Part shown: positions 11,172 to 21,393 of the stretch, piece after piece
Numbering within the stretch: the stretch's first letter is position 1
Layout: every line of letters starts with the position of its first letter
Assembly: GCA_033439255.1 (NCBI GenBank)
Contig: CM065887.1
Coordinates: forward strand, 1,054,001 to 1,118,000
DNA from: Hericium rajendrae
Lineage: Eukaryota; Basidiomycota; Agaricomycetes; Russulales; Hericiaceae
Length of the DNA: 64,000 nucleotides
Direction of reading: 5' to 3'
Notes under the pieces: generated by a model
Databases searched by the model: none
The model's input: the letters and a program-made list of their open reading frames with translations, nothing else
What the model was told of the DNA's origin: nothing
Translations under genes and position numbers: made by a program

Positions 11172-12174
11172 CTGAGAAATTTACCACTGGTATATAAGGC
11201 TATGTAAGCTATATAGCTTTCCTAGGTCCATAGCTGTCCTCTTTTCTACATAGCAGTCTCATAGCTGTCAAGTAATCTATGCATAGCTATCATAGCTTAT
11301 CATAGCTATCATAGCATAGAGTATAAGCTACATAGCTGATATAGCATAGAGTATAAGATATCATAGCTGTCATAGCTATTATAGTAGAAAATAGCTATAG
11401 AAGCTATATTAACTATATACAGTATCATCATTGTTATATTATATCTAGCTGATAAGGTTCCTATTCACTCTATATCACATCTACCAAATATGTAATTCTA
11501 GTATGTTAACAAGAATTCTGACTTTATATATTTTCATCACAAATATTAAAGGATTAAAAATCATTGTATTTTTCATAAAGATTTACTATAAAACATTACT
11601 AACACTAAAGACCACTACATAACTATAAAAGATAACAGACTTGCAACAACCATAAAAAGCGAAAATATAAACAAGATATCATCAGTATTAAAAGATCATG
11701 AAGATAATATAAAAGCTTACCACACTAACAAAAAAGCGAAAACCTGGAAGAGTGTTAAGACATAACACTGCTTACCTGATACCTGATAAGCATACAAAAG
11801 TACTATATAACAAGTATGAAAGTATAAGCATTAGGCACAAGAGACTAAGAATAAAAACTTACCTCAACACAGAGCAACGAGAAAGGAAATGATCACAACG
11901 GCGAGCAAGAAAGCGATGGTGACGACGAACGGAGAGTCAACGATGACAGACTTTAGATGAGGGAGCAACGATGACGGACAAGGCAGCAACGACGACGGAC
12001 AAGGCAGCGACGACGACTGAAGAGGGAGAGAGCGACGATGACAACGACGACGAGAAAGGCAGCGGCGAGAGAGGCAGCGGCAACGACGAGGAAGGGAGTG
12101 ACGACGTCGAGAATGACGCGGCAAGAGCGATGGTGGGGGGTTAGGAGCAAGAGGCAAGGCGCGTCGCGCAAGCC

Positions 12175-12182
12175 TTTATATA
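12175..12182 (-). promoter_or_regulatory. Conserved TATA box of element A (minus strand)
   Basis: Minus-strand TATATAAA, with GCGTCGCGCA at 12161-12170 just downstream in the transcription direction. Element B has the same pair (TATATAA at 16055-16061 and the identical 10-mer at 16041-16050), so this is probably a core promoter firing toward the left end. Confidence 0.5.
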
Positions 12183-12596
12183 CGAATCCCGGGCGAAGCC
12201 GAGAATCGTAGCTGCCGGGCGTTGCCGAGCGCCGTGTCAGAGGCTAACTCGTAGACGTGACAACTTTGACTCTGCTGTCCGGTCTTGTATGGTACATTAA
12301 CTAGATATTCCTCTCATTTCATCCATGTATATCACTGTTCTTCAACGCTATTTTTTGTTACGTAATTATTGGAATTTTATTCGATTTGCTACGTTGCGAG
12401 AAACTTTGACTCGCTCGTTCGGTGGCTGAAGCACCGAACTTGCGTCGAGGCTTCTCCCTTTCTCATACTTCACCTCCTCCCTCAGGCTCACTCTGTCTAT
12501 CCCCCTCCGCCTCCCCTCGCTCGGCTCGCTTCATCCCTTTCTCTGTCGACAGTCAAGAAGTATCGGGCAGGGAGTTAGTAAGCTGAGGGGATGTAG

Positions 12597-12669
12597 GTAA
12601 GTAAAAAAAATTGTTCTTTCGTGTTCATTCATACTAACGCAGAGTGTCGCCCGTGTTCGAGCGACACTC
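12597..12669 (+). ncRNA. Intron-like segment plus hairpin in element A
   Basis: GTAAGT donor at 12597, TACTAAC branch site at 12632-12638 and AG at 12641-12642 define a 46-nt intron of textbook form. The next bases form a 9-bp stem, GAGTGTCGC (12642-12650) with GCGACACTC (12661-12669), around a 10-nt loop. Element B keeps the same intron length and a hairpin at the same spot with paired changes. I infer a spliced, structured plus-strand transcript; there is no expression evidence. Confidence 0.5.
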
Positions 12670-14106
12670 ATTCTTTCGACGTCCCGGCGCCCCCAATCCC
12701 TATCACGCGCCATCGTCCCCATCGTCCCCTTCCCGTCGCCCTTTCCGCCATCCCAATGCTGCCGCCGACGCCCTCTGATCACCCGACCACGGACTACGCA
12801 CACACGCCGTACGCCCCGTCTACGCACTCTCAACGACGTGCACGCACGGGCCACGTCATCGCGCGTGCCCTCAACGCCCGCGCGTGCCCGCGCCGTGGAG
12901 TCCCGTTGCCGTGGCAACGGGACTCGAACGTCGTTCCTCCGCGTCCCAAACGCCTCAAACACGCCCTGCCGTGTCGCCAGCACGGCGATCCGCTCCAACA
13001 AATCCCGCCCGCTTGCCTCAAGCCCCGCCCGCGCCCACAACGCACCGCTTCCGCGCACACACGGGCCCTATGCCTCACGCCTCGCGGGTGCGGCCATCGC
13101 GCCTCGCGCGCCGGCCTTCCGCATCATGCACGGGCCCACGGCAGCGCAACGATTCACCTACGCGTCCTTGCCCGTCGCGTGCGCCCCTGCCCGTTGCGTG
13201 CGGCCCCACGCCTTGCGCTTCTGGCGCGCAGCCCGTCCGCGTCGCGCATGTCCCCGCGCCTCGTTCGCGGAGCCCGCCGCAGCCCGACACGTCGAGCAGC
13301 CACTTCGTGCTTCGCGCACGCCCCGCGGGCTAAACGCCGCCCTGCGAGTCTCGCGCGGGCCTCGCACGGCCCGTCGATGCCTCGCGCACGGGTCCGTCGT
13401 ACCCCGATACCTCGCACATGCCCGGAGCGCCTCGCACGTCCGCAGGGCCTCCCGTATCCGGCGGGCGGGCCTGCCACATCGCACAGGGACCTGCACGTTG
13501 CGCACGGCGGCATGCCCACTCCCCGCGCCTTGCACGCGTGCTCCACTATCCCGTGCGCGACGCCTGTAGCTGTTTACTGACGCCTCGCCGCACCTCGCCC
13601 TCTCCCGCGTGTGCCTCTCGCACGGACCCACCGCGCACCTCGTGCAGACCGGCGCGTCGTGCACGACCGACTGCCATGCCGCGCCGCATGCGTGTGCACA
13701 CCTTTTCGCACCCTGCCTGTTGTAGTGTAGTTATCTGTAGTAGTAATCGTAGACATAATTTTTGATCTTTCAAGTTGATCAAGAGCTGTAGTAGTAACCA
13801 TATTAAATATAAATTGACTTCGAGAATTTCGTACCTAAGTACCTGATTGACTCGACATAGTACTAGTAGTACTCATAGTAGTCATAGCTCATCTTACTAA
13901 ATATGATAATGCACGATAGTGCTATATATTTCAAACTGTTAGCTATGACAGCTATGGTAACACTATATGACTGACACTATTAGCTATGGAAGCTATGGAA
14001 GCTCTCATAGCTCTACATAGCTGGATAAGCAAACTACATAGCTCTGATAGCTCAGCCATAGCACTCATAATATAACCTGCAGCTATATAGAATTCAGTTT
14101 TCTCAG

Positions 14107-15199
14107 ATGATCATCGGGTAACAAGCCATGTGCGTAATACTGATAATTCGCAATGGAATCTGGAGGTTGTTGACTATTGCTCAAGTATCGCAGACATGAA
14201 GAACAAATATTCAGGTCACCCAATTCATACGGCGTATGTAGTGCAGCAGCCTCGAGGAATGCAAATGAATATGCAGAAAAAGCATAATTTGTGGGTTGAA
14301 GATGAACAGGTATATCTGAATTTTGTAATATCTGTAGCAGCAAATTACTGGCTGATACATGTTGTAGTTGTTCTTCCCGAAATCCTAAACCACAAACAGC
14401 ACATGCATACGGACGGTGACGTTCGGGATCCATATAATCTTGAAATTCTTGTATTATTTTCAATCTCTGCGCATCAGAACACCACTCAGGAAACACATCT
14501 TCCTCAACCTCAGAAACAGAATCTTGATTGCCATTTTCAGTGACACTACTGATGTGCGAACGGTCAACTTCTCTTGCTGACGATGGCGAATTAGAATGCG
14601 CGGCCACCTGTCTTTTCGCATTTCGCCTTTGAGATCTATTTGCTCGCACAAAATCAGATCGTGGCACGTTGCGCTCAGATCGACGAGCTATACGTTCTGT
14701 TCGCAACGACAGAAAGTCATATGCCACGTTTCAGCAAGAAGACTGGCAGACGTGGTCTGAGAGTCGGGTAATAATGTCATCCCTGTTTGATCGAATATTT
14801 ACGCGTTCGCCATGTGCGCTTCCTATTGAAAGCAGCATTTTCTTGTTCCAAAAGCGAAAGCCTCTCAACAGGAGCTTGAAATCTGAACACAGCAGTATGA
14901 TATGAGCCTGTGTAGATCTATCCTCCGCAAAAAAATGTGCTTGCGTTATGGTACATGATGAAAACGAAAACCATAGATTCAATGTAGACATTGTAATCAC
15001 ATCCGAACAACTTTCCGCTTGCGAACTTGAGCCCAATCGAACAACACGGCCGGTTCGTAAACCATTACTGGCCGAATGCCTATGACCAATACTGTCCATG
15101 CCCGACGACATTGAATTACCATCTATAACAGACCTATGACCAAGACCAGAAGCATTGCTCGTAGAAGAGACAGCTGTAGATACTGATACTGCTTCACAT
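14107..15199 (-). pseudogene. Helitron N-terminal coding region
   Basis: The 3' part (14107-14727) encodes the Helitron N-terminus. It has a basic stretch (RANRSQRRNAKRQ), an acidic linker, DPERHRPYACAVCGLGF with a Cys pair, then NICSSCLRYLSN with a second Cys pair. Together these suggest a zinc-binding CxxC..CxxC module. It ends HGLLPDDH exactly at element A and continues as DVKADF on the far side. Upstream the same frame stays open from 14734 to element B, with a TGA at 14731-14733 between. Whether that upstream stretch (Ser-rich, then a hydrophobic segment) is protein, 5' leader or captured host DNA is unclear. Confidence 0.65.
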
Positions 15200-16054
15200 C
15201 TGAGAAAAGGACCAGTGGTATATGACACTATGTAGCCTACATAGCTCTGATAGGGCCATAGGAGTCCTCTTTTCTACATAGCTACTCCATAGTAGTGAGG
15301 TAATCTATATAGAGCTATCATAGCTATCATAGCTATCATAGCATAGACTATAAGCTATCATAGCTCTCATAGCTGCTATAGCATATAATGGCTATCATAG
15401 CTATGTTAGCTATGTGGTATATCTCTGTTATTATATCATGTCTAGCTAGTAGGGCTGCTATCTACTCTATATCACCTATGTCTTGTATGCTGCTTAAGAG
15501 TACTAAAATATATTTAAATACTCATATATATTATATATTTCAATCTTATTGCATCTAAAACATTTAAAACATCGAAAATTTAAAAGCATTATATTTCAAA
15601 AAACATTCAATTGTAACACATTTAATTTAATACAAAGTTACAGATACTACACATCTATAATACACTACAAAAACCAACACTTCAAGATAAGATAACAAAA
15701 CATACAAGATAAGATGAGATAAGATTTAAAGATAAGATAAGATAGAACTGAAAGATAAAGGAATAGATCAATAAGATAAGATAAGACTTACTACATAGAT
15801 AAGAAAAAGCGAAAATAATCTAAAGGCAAAGCCAACAAATTAATATACAAGACACAGATATAAAAAAACATAAGACTTACTTAAGATAATAAAAGCGAAA
15901 ATGTAGAAGTCTATAAAGAACAGTAGGATTAGTGAACAATGAAACAATATAGCAACAGTATAACAACTTACCGAACATCAGAGAGTTGAAAAAGCGACGA
16001 AAGACGGGAGATGATAGTGGTAAGAGAAGAGAGAGGAAGCGCGTCGCGCACGTC

Positions 16055-16061
16055 TTATATA
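16055..16061 (-). promoter_or_regulatory. Conserved TATA box of element B (minus strand)
   Basis: Minus-strand TATATAA next to GCGTCGCGCA (16041-16050), the same arrangement as element A at 12161-12182. Confidence 0.5.
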
Positions 16062-16463
16062 GACGTGGCGATCGGAGCATCAAATGTGGCTGCCGAGACC
16101 GGGCCGGGCAGTGCCGAGCACTCGCGTCAGAGGCTAAGTGCCAGATTTTCCTAAGTTCACTTCGTTTCCCCGTAGCTTGTAGTAGCTTAGTTAGGTCTTC
16201 GTCTCATACGATTCGGCCTCATGAATCAAAGCTGGCTGTCATCTTTTTCTCAGAATTTAACGGATTTTATTTGATTTAATAAGCTCGAGATGTTCGAACT
16301 CGCGTGCGTTCGGTAGCTGAAGCACTGAAGGCGTGTCGAACTTCGACTCTCATATCATCCTGTATACCACCACCATCCTCTCCTCGTCCCTTATCCCTCC
16401 CTTTCCTCTCTATCTCGTCCGATCGAACGCGGGAGGGTCTCAGTGGGGCGTAGAGGGTGTAAG

Positions 16464-16541
16464 GTAAGTAAAAAAAAACTCTTCATTGGTACTGTCTGTA
16501 CTAAAAAAGAGAGTATCGCTCGTTTCTCGAGCGATGCTCTC
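16464..16541 (+). ncRNA. Intron-like segment plus hairpin in element B
   Basis: GTAAGT donor at 16464 and AG at 16508-16509 give 46 nt, exactly the length in element A, with a TACTAA near the 3' end. A 14-bp stem follows: 16509-16522 with 16528-16541, one G-U pair and a 5-nt loop. Against element A, one stem pair changes G-C to A-T on both strands and one T-A becomes T-G, so pairing is preserved. Confidence 0.5.
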
Positions 16542-18020
16542 GTTCTTCGACACCCGCGACGCACCCCATCCCTGACATCCACCCTCACATCGCCTTCTTT
16601 CCGCCACGTCGCCAGCACCCAGCCCCCTTCTCGACTACGCTGCCGGCAGCCCCGATTCCCTGCGCGTCACCGACAGCTGCATACGGACCCGGCCGCGTCC
16701 TCGCAAGCTCGACAGTCCCCCCATGCCAAAGCTCACGCCCACGACCCTCCCTTCACTGTGTCCGTGTCGTCCGCGTCGTCCGCGTCGTCATGCCTCGTTG
16801 CTGTGGCAACGGGGCACGACATCGTTCGCCCGGCCTCTCGCATCCTCGCAGCCCCTCAACGACCCGCGTATGCCCTCAACGCCCACGACCCTCCCTTCAC
16901 CGCGTCCGTGCACCAGCACACCCCCATCGTCGACAACGAGCTCATGGCCGCGATACGTGGCTAGGCGCCTACGGCCACGCACATCCGCGGGCCTCGCCAG
17001 CTCGCGCATGGCCACGCACGACCGCGCCAGCTCACGGCCTCACGCTCGACCCCCATACGACCCCCATCTCCAAGACAGCCACGCAAGCTCGCGCACAGCC
17101 AGGCACGAACCGCGCGCTCCGCCTTGCACCGCGCACAACCCATGCGCCGACGCCCAGTCTGCATGCGGTCCCGCACGACCGCCTCGCCCCACGCACGCGC
17201 GCACGACCATGCACGCCCGCACCAGCGCTCGCACGGCTACGCCAGTGTGCGCCGGCCGTCGCGCGGCCAATCGACGACATTCCCGTGGCCACATCGCGAA
17301 TGGCCTCGCCAGCACGCGGCCACGCGCGTCCACGCGAGCGTGCGCACGGTCACGCACGGTCGCAAGCCCACGCGAGTCCGCTAAGCACGAGCTCGCCAAG
17401 GCCGTCTCCTTGACATTGCCGATGCCGCCGCCGCTGTCGCACCTCGTCAGTGCGCGTCATCCATCCCTCGCACGCCCGACAGCATGCGCAGGTAGGCGGT
17501 GCGCATTTCCCGGATGGCATACGCACGGGCACGCCAGCGCGAACCTGCCGCCGCATGTCTCAGACAGTGCGGACTGCCCTTGCCCGCCGTCTCGCACTCC
17601 TCGGCAGCCCGCGTGTCACGGCGCTGTCGCCATGTTTCTGCCGTGCGGAACGCGTGGTCCTGCGTGGTCCTCCAGGGGCCTTATTTACTGGTTACTGCTA
17701 GATTTCGTAGCCTTGTTGCCTGTAGTAGTCTGTACTTTAATATAAAAAAAATTGACTTAAAAATCTTGACTAACCTGTCATAAGGACTGTAGTAAGCATA
17801 GTAATCATAGCATACCTTAGCAAGTATCATAGCCCTATGTATATGATACTTCTGACTATGAAGGCTATGACTCCCTATGTATCTGACACTTCTGACTATG
17901 GGAGCTATCATAGGTTCCATAGCCCTCCATAGCTGGATAGGTTAGCCACATAGCATTCATAGCTTACCCATAGGGCCCATAACAGGACTTGCTGCTATAT
18001 AAATTTCTGTTTTCTCAGAT

Positions 18021-19782
18021 GCAATCGTCGGTGTAACAGAAGAAATATACACATACAGTCCAAGTGGCTTGATCCGGAAGCCACCGTTGTACGCTGTGGT
18101 ACAGTTGCGCCGCTCACTGACGATCAATAAGCAACGGCAACCCGCAAACGGTCAAAATTCTCACCGTATGCAGTGCCATGGCTCGTCGTGGACACGGATG
18201 GGGAATATCCACGTGACACCTGAGGAGAACGTTGGTCTGCAGACAAGCACGGTACTGTCATGGAGTCAAATGCGAATCCCCCAACTAGCGGGGATTACTT
18301 ACTACACAGTCTTTGTACTTCTATGTCCTCCAAGTCAAATGGAGTATGTCGTTTCAACGGCGAAGATTCAGGCGACATTGCGCAGTGCAGTAGGTGAAGG
18401 AAGCAAGAAACCAGAAACGGCGAGGCGTACAGGAGAGGCGTGATGTGACATCTATGATGACATGTATGACTGATCATGTTACAACGTTTCATGCACTTTC
18501 TGGCGCAGCACGATTCACCCAAACCTGGCTCTACGAGACCAGGAATATCAGTCTGCAGTCGACGCGCCGAGATCTTTGTTTGTTCGGACCAAAGCGCGAC
18601 ACTTTAGCGCTCTGGATCCTTTTTACGAGTTCGCAGTACTTATGCGCATTCATATGTCTTGTAGCACTCAACTTCCCATTTAAACAAACAGGTAAACAGT
18701 CTACAGACAGGTCTCGTAAAGACATCCAAGTTCGAACGGCTGCGGCCCAACCGGCACCTGCACACGGTGTCTGCTGACATCCATTGAGACACAATGCTTG
18801 CTGCCCTCCCGAGAAGGCATCTCGAACACGCACTCGAAATCCTCCGGCATAGCTATAGTAAGCCTATCGGGGCATGGATGTGGTTCGGGGATTATTGTTG
18901 CCCAACGTGCATGAATGTCTGACTCAAAAACAAGTCGCAGTGCCTGAGGCACGCGAACTTGCGCTCTGCGCTGCGTGTAAACCCAGGCGAAGAACAAGTC
19001 AATGCATTCAGAACGTTCACGCACCATAGCCAGCACGAGATCTTGGCTCCCCTCAATATTGGCAATCGTGGAACACACACAAGCATGGCTGCTATGCCGG
19101 GGTGCTGAAAATCCATGTCTCGGTGTGAAACTCAAGGGTGTGCAGAGCTGGCAGAAAGATCTGTGGCCGGATGGAGTTTTCATGGCTTTTAAGCTACTTT
19201 ATCAACTGGGTCGGACACTTACAGAAAGTAAATGGCCGTCGTCGAAGACGGCAAGACGCAGAGTGGAACGTCCGAGCAGTCGGCAGTCGACGTGTGACAT
19301 GGCGTGACTATTTGGCGACTACAAACAGGTTTCTCGGCGCGTCGACTGCAGACTGATATGCAAGGCACTGTATATGTAAGAGGCCCTGTTCGATGCAACC
19401 GTTCGAAACTATACTTCGTTCATCACGTCGAAACCGGCTGCAGACCTGCGTTTTGTCTCCGAGCAAGGCATACCAGCCCCCTCGAACACTTCAAACATGC
19501 TTTCCTTATCAGACCACGGGCCATCTGTCGCAAACCCCGCCTGAAACACGTTCGTCCCTGGAGATTGTTGTAGTGATGTCCGAGACGTTTTAGGAACGCG
19601 CGCGTGCGAGAACAGGCAGAACCATCGTTTTTGCAACGCTGATTTCCAGTTCCAGCGAGCTCGAAGAAATCGAACCTGCTTGTTGACTCTCACCACCTTG
19701 AGGCTCCAGCGCGACGTCTTCCTCGCCCCGTCTCTCTTTTGTATAACTAACACCTTCGTTTTTCCTTGCATTCGTCGCCCTC
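18021..19782. other. Unassigned DNA between the transposon nest and the glycopeptide gene
   Basis: Just right of element B the minus strand shows short open stretches (for example PLGLYVYISSVTP in frame with the Helitron side), which may be Helitron leader or a captured exon. A 160-codon minus-strand frame lies at 18701-19183. The rest shows no recognisable gene, and the Helitron 5' end must lie somewhere here. Confidence 0.4.
18701..19183 (-). CDS. Doubtful hypothetical protein
   Basis: A 160-residue ATG frame (MKTPSGHRSFCQLCTPLSFT...) with balanced composition, including ARWATIIPEPHPCPDRLT. No domain is recognised and no clear introns or promoter are seen. It may be a remnant of a host gene near the Helitron end or a chance frame. 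Confidence 0.2.
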   Translation of the reverse strand: MKTPSGHRSFCQLCTPLSFTPRHGFSAPRHSSHACVCSTIANIEGSQDLVLAMVRERSECIDLFFAWVYTQRRAQVRVPQALRLVFESDIHARWATIIPEPHPCPDRLTIAMPEDFECVFEMPSREGSKHCVSMDVSRHRVQVPVGPQPFELGCLYETCL

Positions 19783-21393
19783 ATGGCATCCACTCTCGTT
19801 TCTATCGCCTCTGCGGCCATTTTGGCAGGCGCAGCTGTGGTCAACGCAGAATCGCACACGATTCGTTTTGACAACCAGTGGGTCCACAATTAACGAACGA
19901 GCGACTGTTCTGATTTTTCTTATTGGTGACCAGGTGTGGCTTCGGCAACGTAAGTGGCCTACCTTGAAGTGCTTCAATAGCTCACCAACTTCACATTTTA
20001 GGCGACGCTCGTCCTCGATGGCACTATCCAGAAGTTGGTCAACAACTCGTACACGAAGAACGATGTCATCTCTGGTATTGCGTGAGTACTGAACATCGGA
20101 CGAAGAATACGATGATTTATTGGTACGCCCTAGTAATTGTCAGGAAGGCGTCTTCCTCAATTAAATATTTTTGTTCTTTAAGGACGATGCAACTTCAACG
20201 GCGAGAACTGCACTTTGATGGAGATGACCCTGGGGAACGCGCACTGCCCTGGCTGTGGTTCCAGTACCGATATATCTCTGATCTATCCGTACGTTCCCTG
20301 TTATCGCACTGCTTCCTCGCCACCTGAACCTATCATATTCCAGTCACGCTCTCAATGTGCCCGCGGCATTCAGGTAAAGCGGCCGCATTAGGTGCGGCAG
20401 TAAAGAGCTGATATTGATATCATTCATAGCTATTATAATGGATGTGACGGACTGGGCGCGGCCTGTGAGATACTCTCACGACCCATGATCATTGAACAGT
20501 CCGCGCTGATATTATACATTCCCCCCAGGTAATACCCCGGACTGCAGCACGGCCTTTTTCAAGTATGACGATAACCAGGTCCAGGTCGCCTGCGAAGTGG
20601 ATAATGTCAGTATTGCTCCGCCATCGTAATCATGCCGAATCCCTGATTGTTCCCCATGTTCCAGGTCAACCTCCTTATCACCTTCTGCGGCGACGGCAAC
20701 GCCGCGCCGCCGCCGCCGGCGTCATCGACCTCCAGCAGTAAGCCCGCCGCTCCCCCCTCGTCTGCCCCGCCTACTGCGACACCCAGCACCTCAACTCCCA
20801 CCTCGAGCATTGCAGTGCCGGCTTCGAGCGAGGACGCAGCCAGCTGCGGCACCGTTCCGGCGAGCACTGACGTCGCTCCTTCGACTGTGACGCCCTCGCC
20901 GTCGAGCGCGCCCGCCGCAGGCCCCTCGTCCAGTGCCTTTGCGACAGCGTCCGAGAGTCTCAGTGAAAGCCCGTCCGTGCCCGCCGTACCTACGCCCTCC
21001 GTCAGCAGCGCGGACCCTCCCGCCTCAAGCCCCGCCCCCGCTCCCATGCCGGCCCCAAGCAGCGCCCCCTCTGCCCCCTCTCAAGTCGAACCCCCCACGA
21101 CAGGCACACAGACCGACATCGCCGCCGCGCCCTCGACCTCCAGCAAGAAGTGCTCGCACGCCGATAAGGGCAAGACGAACCAGGCCATCGCCGAGCCGTC
21201 CCCGTCCCCCTCCCCGTCCCCCTCCCCCTCCCCGTCCCCGTCCCCCTCCCCCTCCCCGTCATTTTCCTCTGTCGCAGGCCAGCGCTGCCGCGCCCGCCCC
21301 TCCGCGACGCCTGCGCCTGACCCCGCCCCCGTGCGTCGCAGCGCCAAATTCGCCAAGTTCGCCGCGCACCCGCCCCGCCGGGACACGTTCTAG
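19783..21393 (+). CDS. Secreted 'glycopeptide'-type protein with long Pro/Ser/Thr tail
   Basis: Eight exons can be joined: 19783-19877, 19934-19949, 20002-20075, 20183-20288, 20344-20373, 20430-20464, 20529-20605 and 20665-21393. The start MASTLVSIASAAILAGAAVV is a clear signal peptide. The core reads SHTIRFDNQCGFGN, then GRCNFNGENCTLMEMTLGN, YYNGCDGLGAAC and VACEVDNVNLLITFCGDG. These are the Cys-spaced blocks of the basidiomycete secreted glycopeptide family, known from mushroom genomes and of unclear function. A ~235-residue Pro/Ser/Ala/Thr tail follows, with about a dozen SP dipeptides in a row near 21200-21260, likely an O-glycosylated stalk. Exon 2 is only 16 nt. The exon 3 donor (GTATTG at 20076) was chosen for frame over the better-looking GTGAGT at 20083. 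A possible acceptor (TTTTCCTCTGTCGCAG near 21281) leaves room for an alternative tail intron. Confidence 0.8.

Larger units (their letters stand above)
11172..14106. mobile_element. TIR element A, unknown family, non-autonomous
   Basis: This 2,935-bp insertion in the Helitron frame starts CTGAGAAA and ends TTTCTCAG, flanked by AT on both sides (11170-11171, 14107-14108). Removing it with one AT joins the Helitron codons in frame, so the borders are firm. The order inside is: ~300 bp packed with CATAGCTAT-type motifs; ~550 bp AT-rich DNA with AAAAAGCGAAAA motifs; an AC/GA-rich block; a minus-strand TATA promoter at ~12175; a plus-strand pyrimidine-rich start region; a 46-nt intron-like segment; a hairpin; ~1.05 kb very GC-rich DNA; and a second AT-rich ATAGCTAT block. 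No transposase is recognisable. GC-core frames (for example 12621-13580, +) are Arg/Pro/Ala-rich and open on both strands, so they are probably compositional. It is related to element B throughout. Confidence 0.85.
15200..18018. mobile_element. TIR element B, same family as element A
   Basis: This 2,819-bp element starts CTGAGAAAAGGACC and ends GTTTTCTCAG, with AT on each side (15198-15199, 18019-18020). It lies in the same orientation as element A and repeats its layout block by block. These blocks are the left CATAGCTAT array, the AT-rich stretch with AAAAAGCGAAAA motifs, the TATA promoter next to GCGTCGCGCA, a 46-nt intron-like segment, a hairpin, a ~1.2 kb GC-rich core (16550-17690) and the right ATAGCTAT array. 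Similarity is strongest at the ends and around the promoter and hairpin, and weakest in the GC core. No transposase is recognisable; long Arg/Pro-rich frames in the core (16723-17745, +) are likely non-coding. Confidence 0.85.
982..18020 (-). mobile_element. Inactivated Helitron interrupted by three nested elements
   Basis: A minus-strand Helitron coding region extends from about 14727 (or further right) down to 982. It carries the HUH endonuclease motif, the two-tyrosine motif and a PIF1-type helicase, which together define Helitrons. Insertions occupy 5940-11106 (LTR retrotransposon), 11172-14106 (element A) and 15200-18018 (element B). Excising the LTR element and element A, leaving one copy of each target duplication, restores a continuous reading frame. 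The copy is dead because of in-frame TGAs at 1234-1236 and 4213-4215, a 1-nt frameshift near 4421 and the insertions. The exact termini (5'-TC and 3'-CTRR with hairpin) could not be placed; a CTAG-T lies near 830-836 but has no convincing hairpin at the right distance. The right limit given is the last base of element B's target duplication, not a proven Helitron end. Confidence 0.8.

Noticed and set aside
12621-13580. 319-codon plus-strand frame in the GC core of element A (and 16723-17745 in B) as protein genes
   Set aside because: Arg/Pro/Ala-rich frames are open on both strands in the same DNA and do not align between A and B, so extreme composition explains them better.
13158-13664. Apparent CGCACGGC repeats as a CRISPR-like or satellite array
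   Set aside because: No constant unit length or spacer pattern; only biased short words.
15200-15228. ATG inside element B as the start of the 14731-15228 frame
   Set aside because: That ATG belongs to the inserted element; the frame is only fused to it by insertion.
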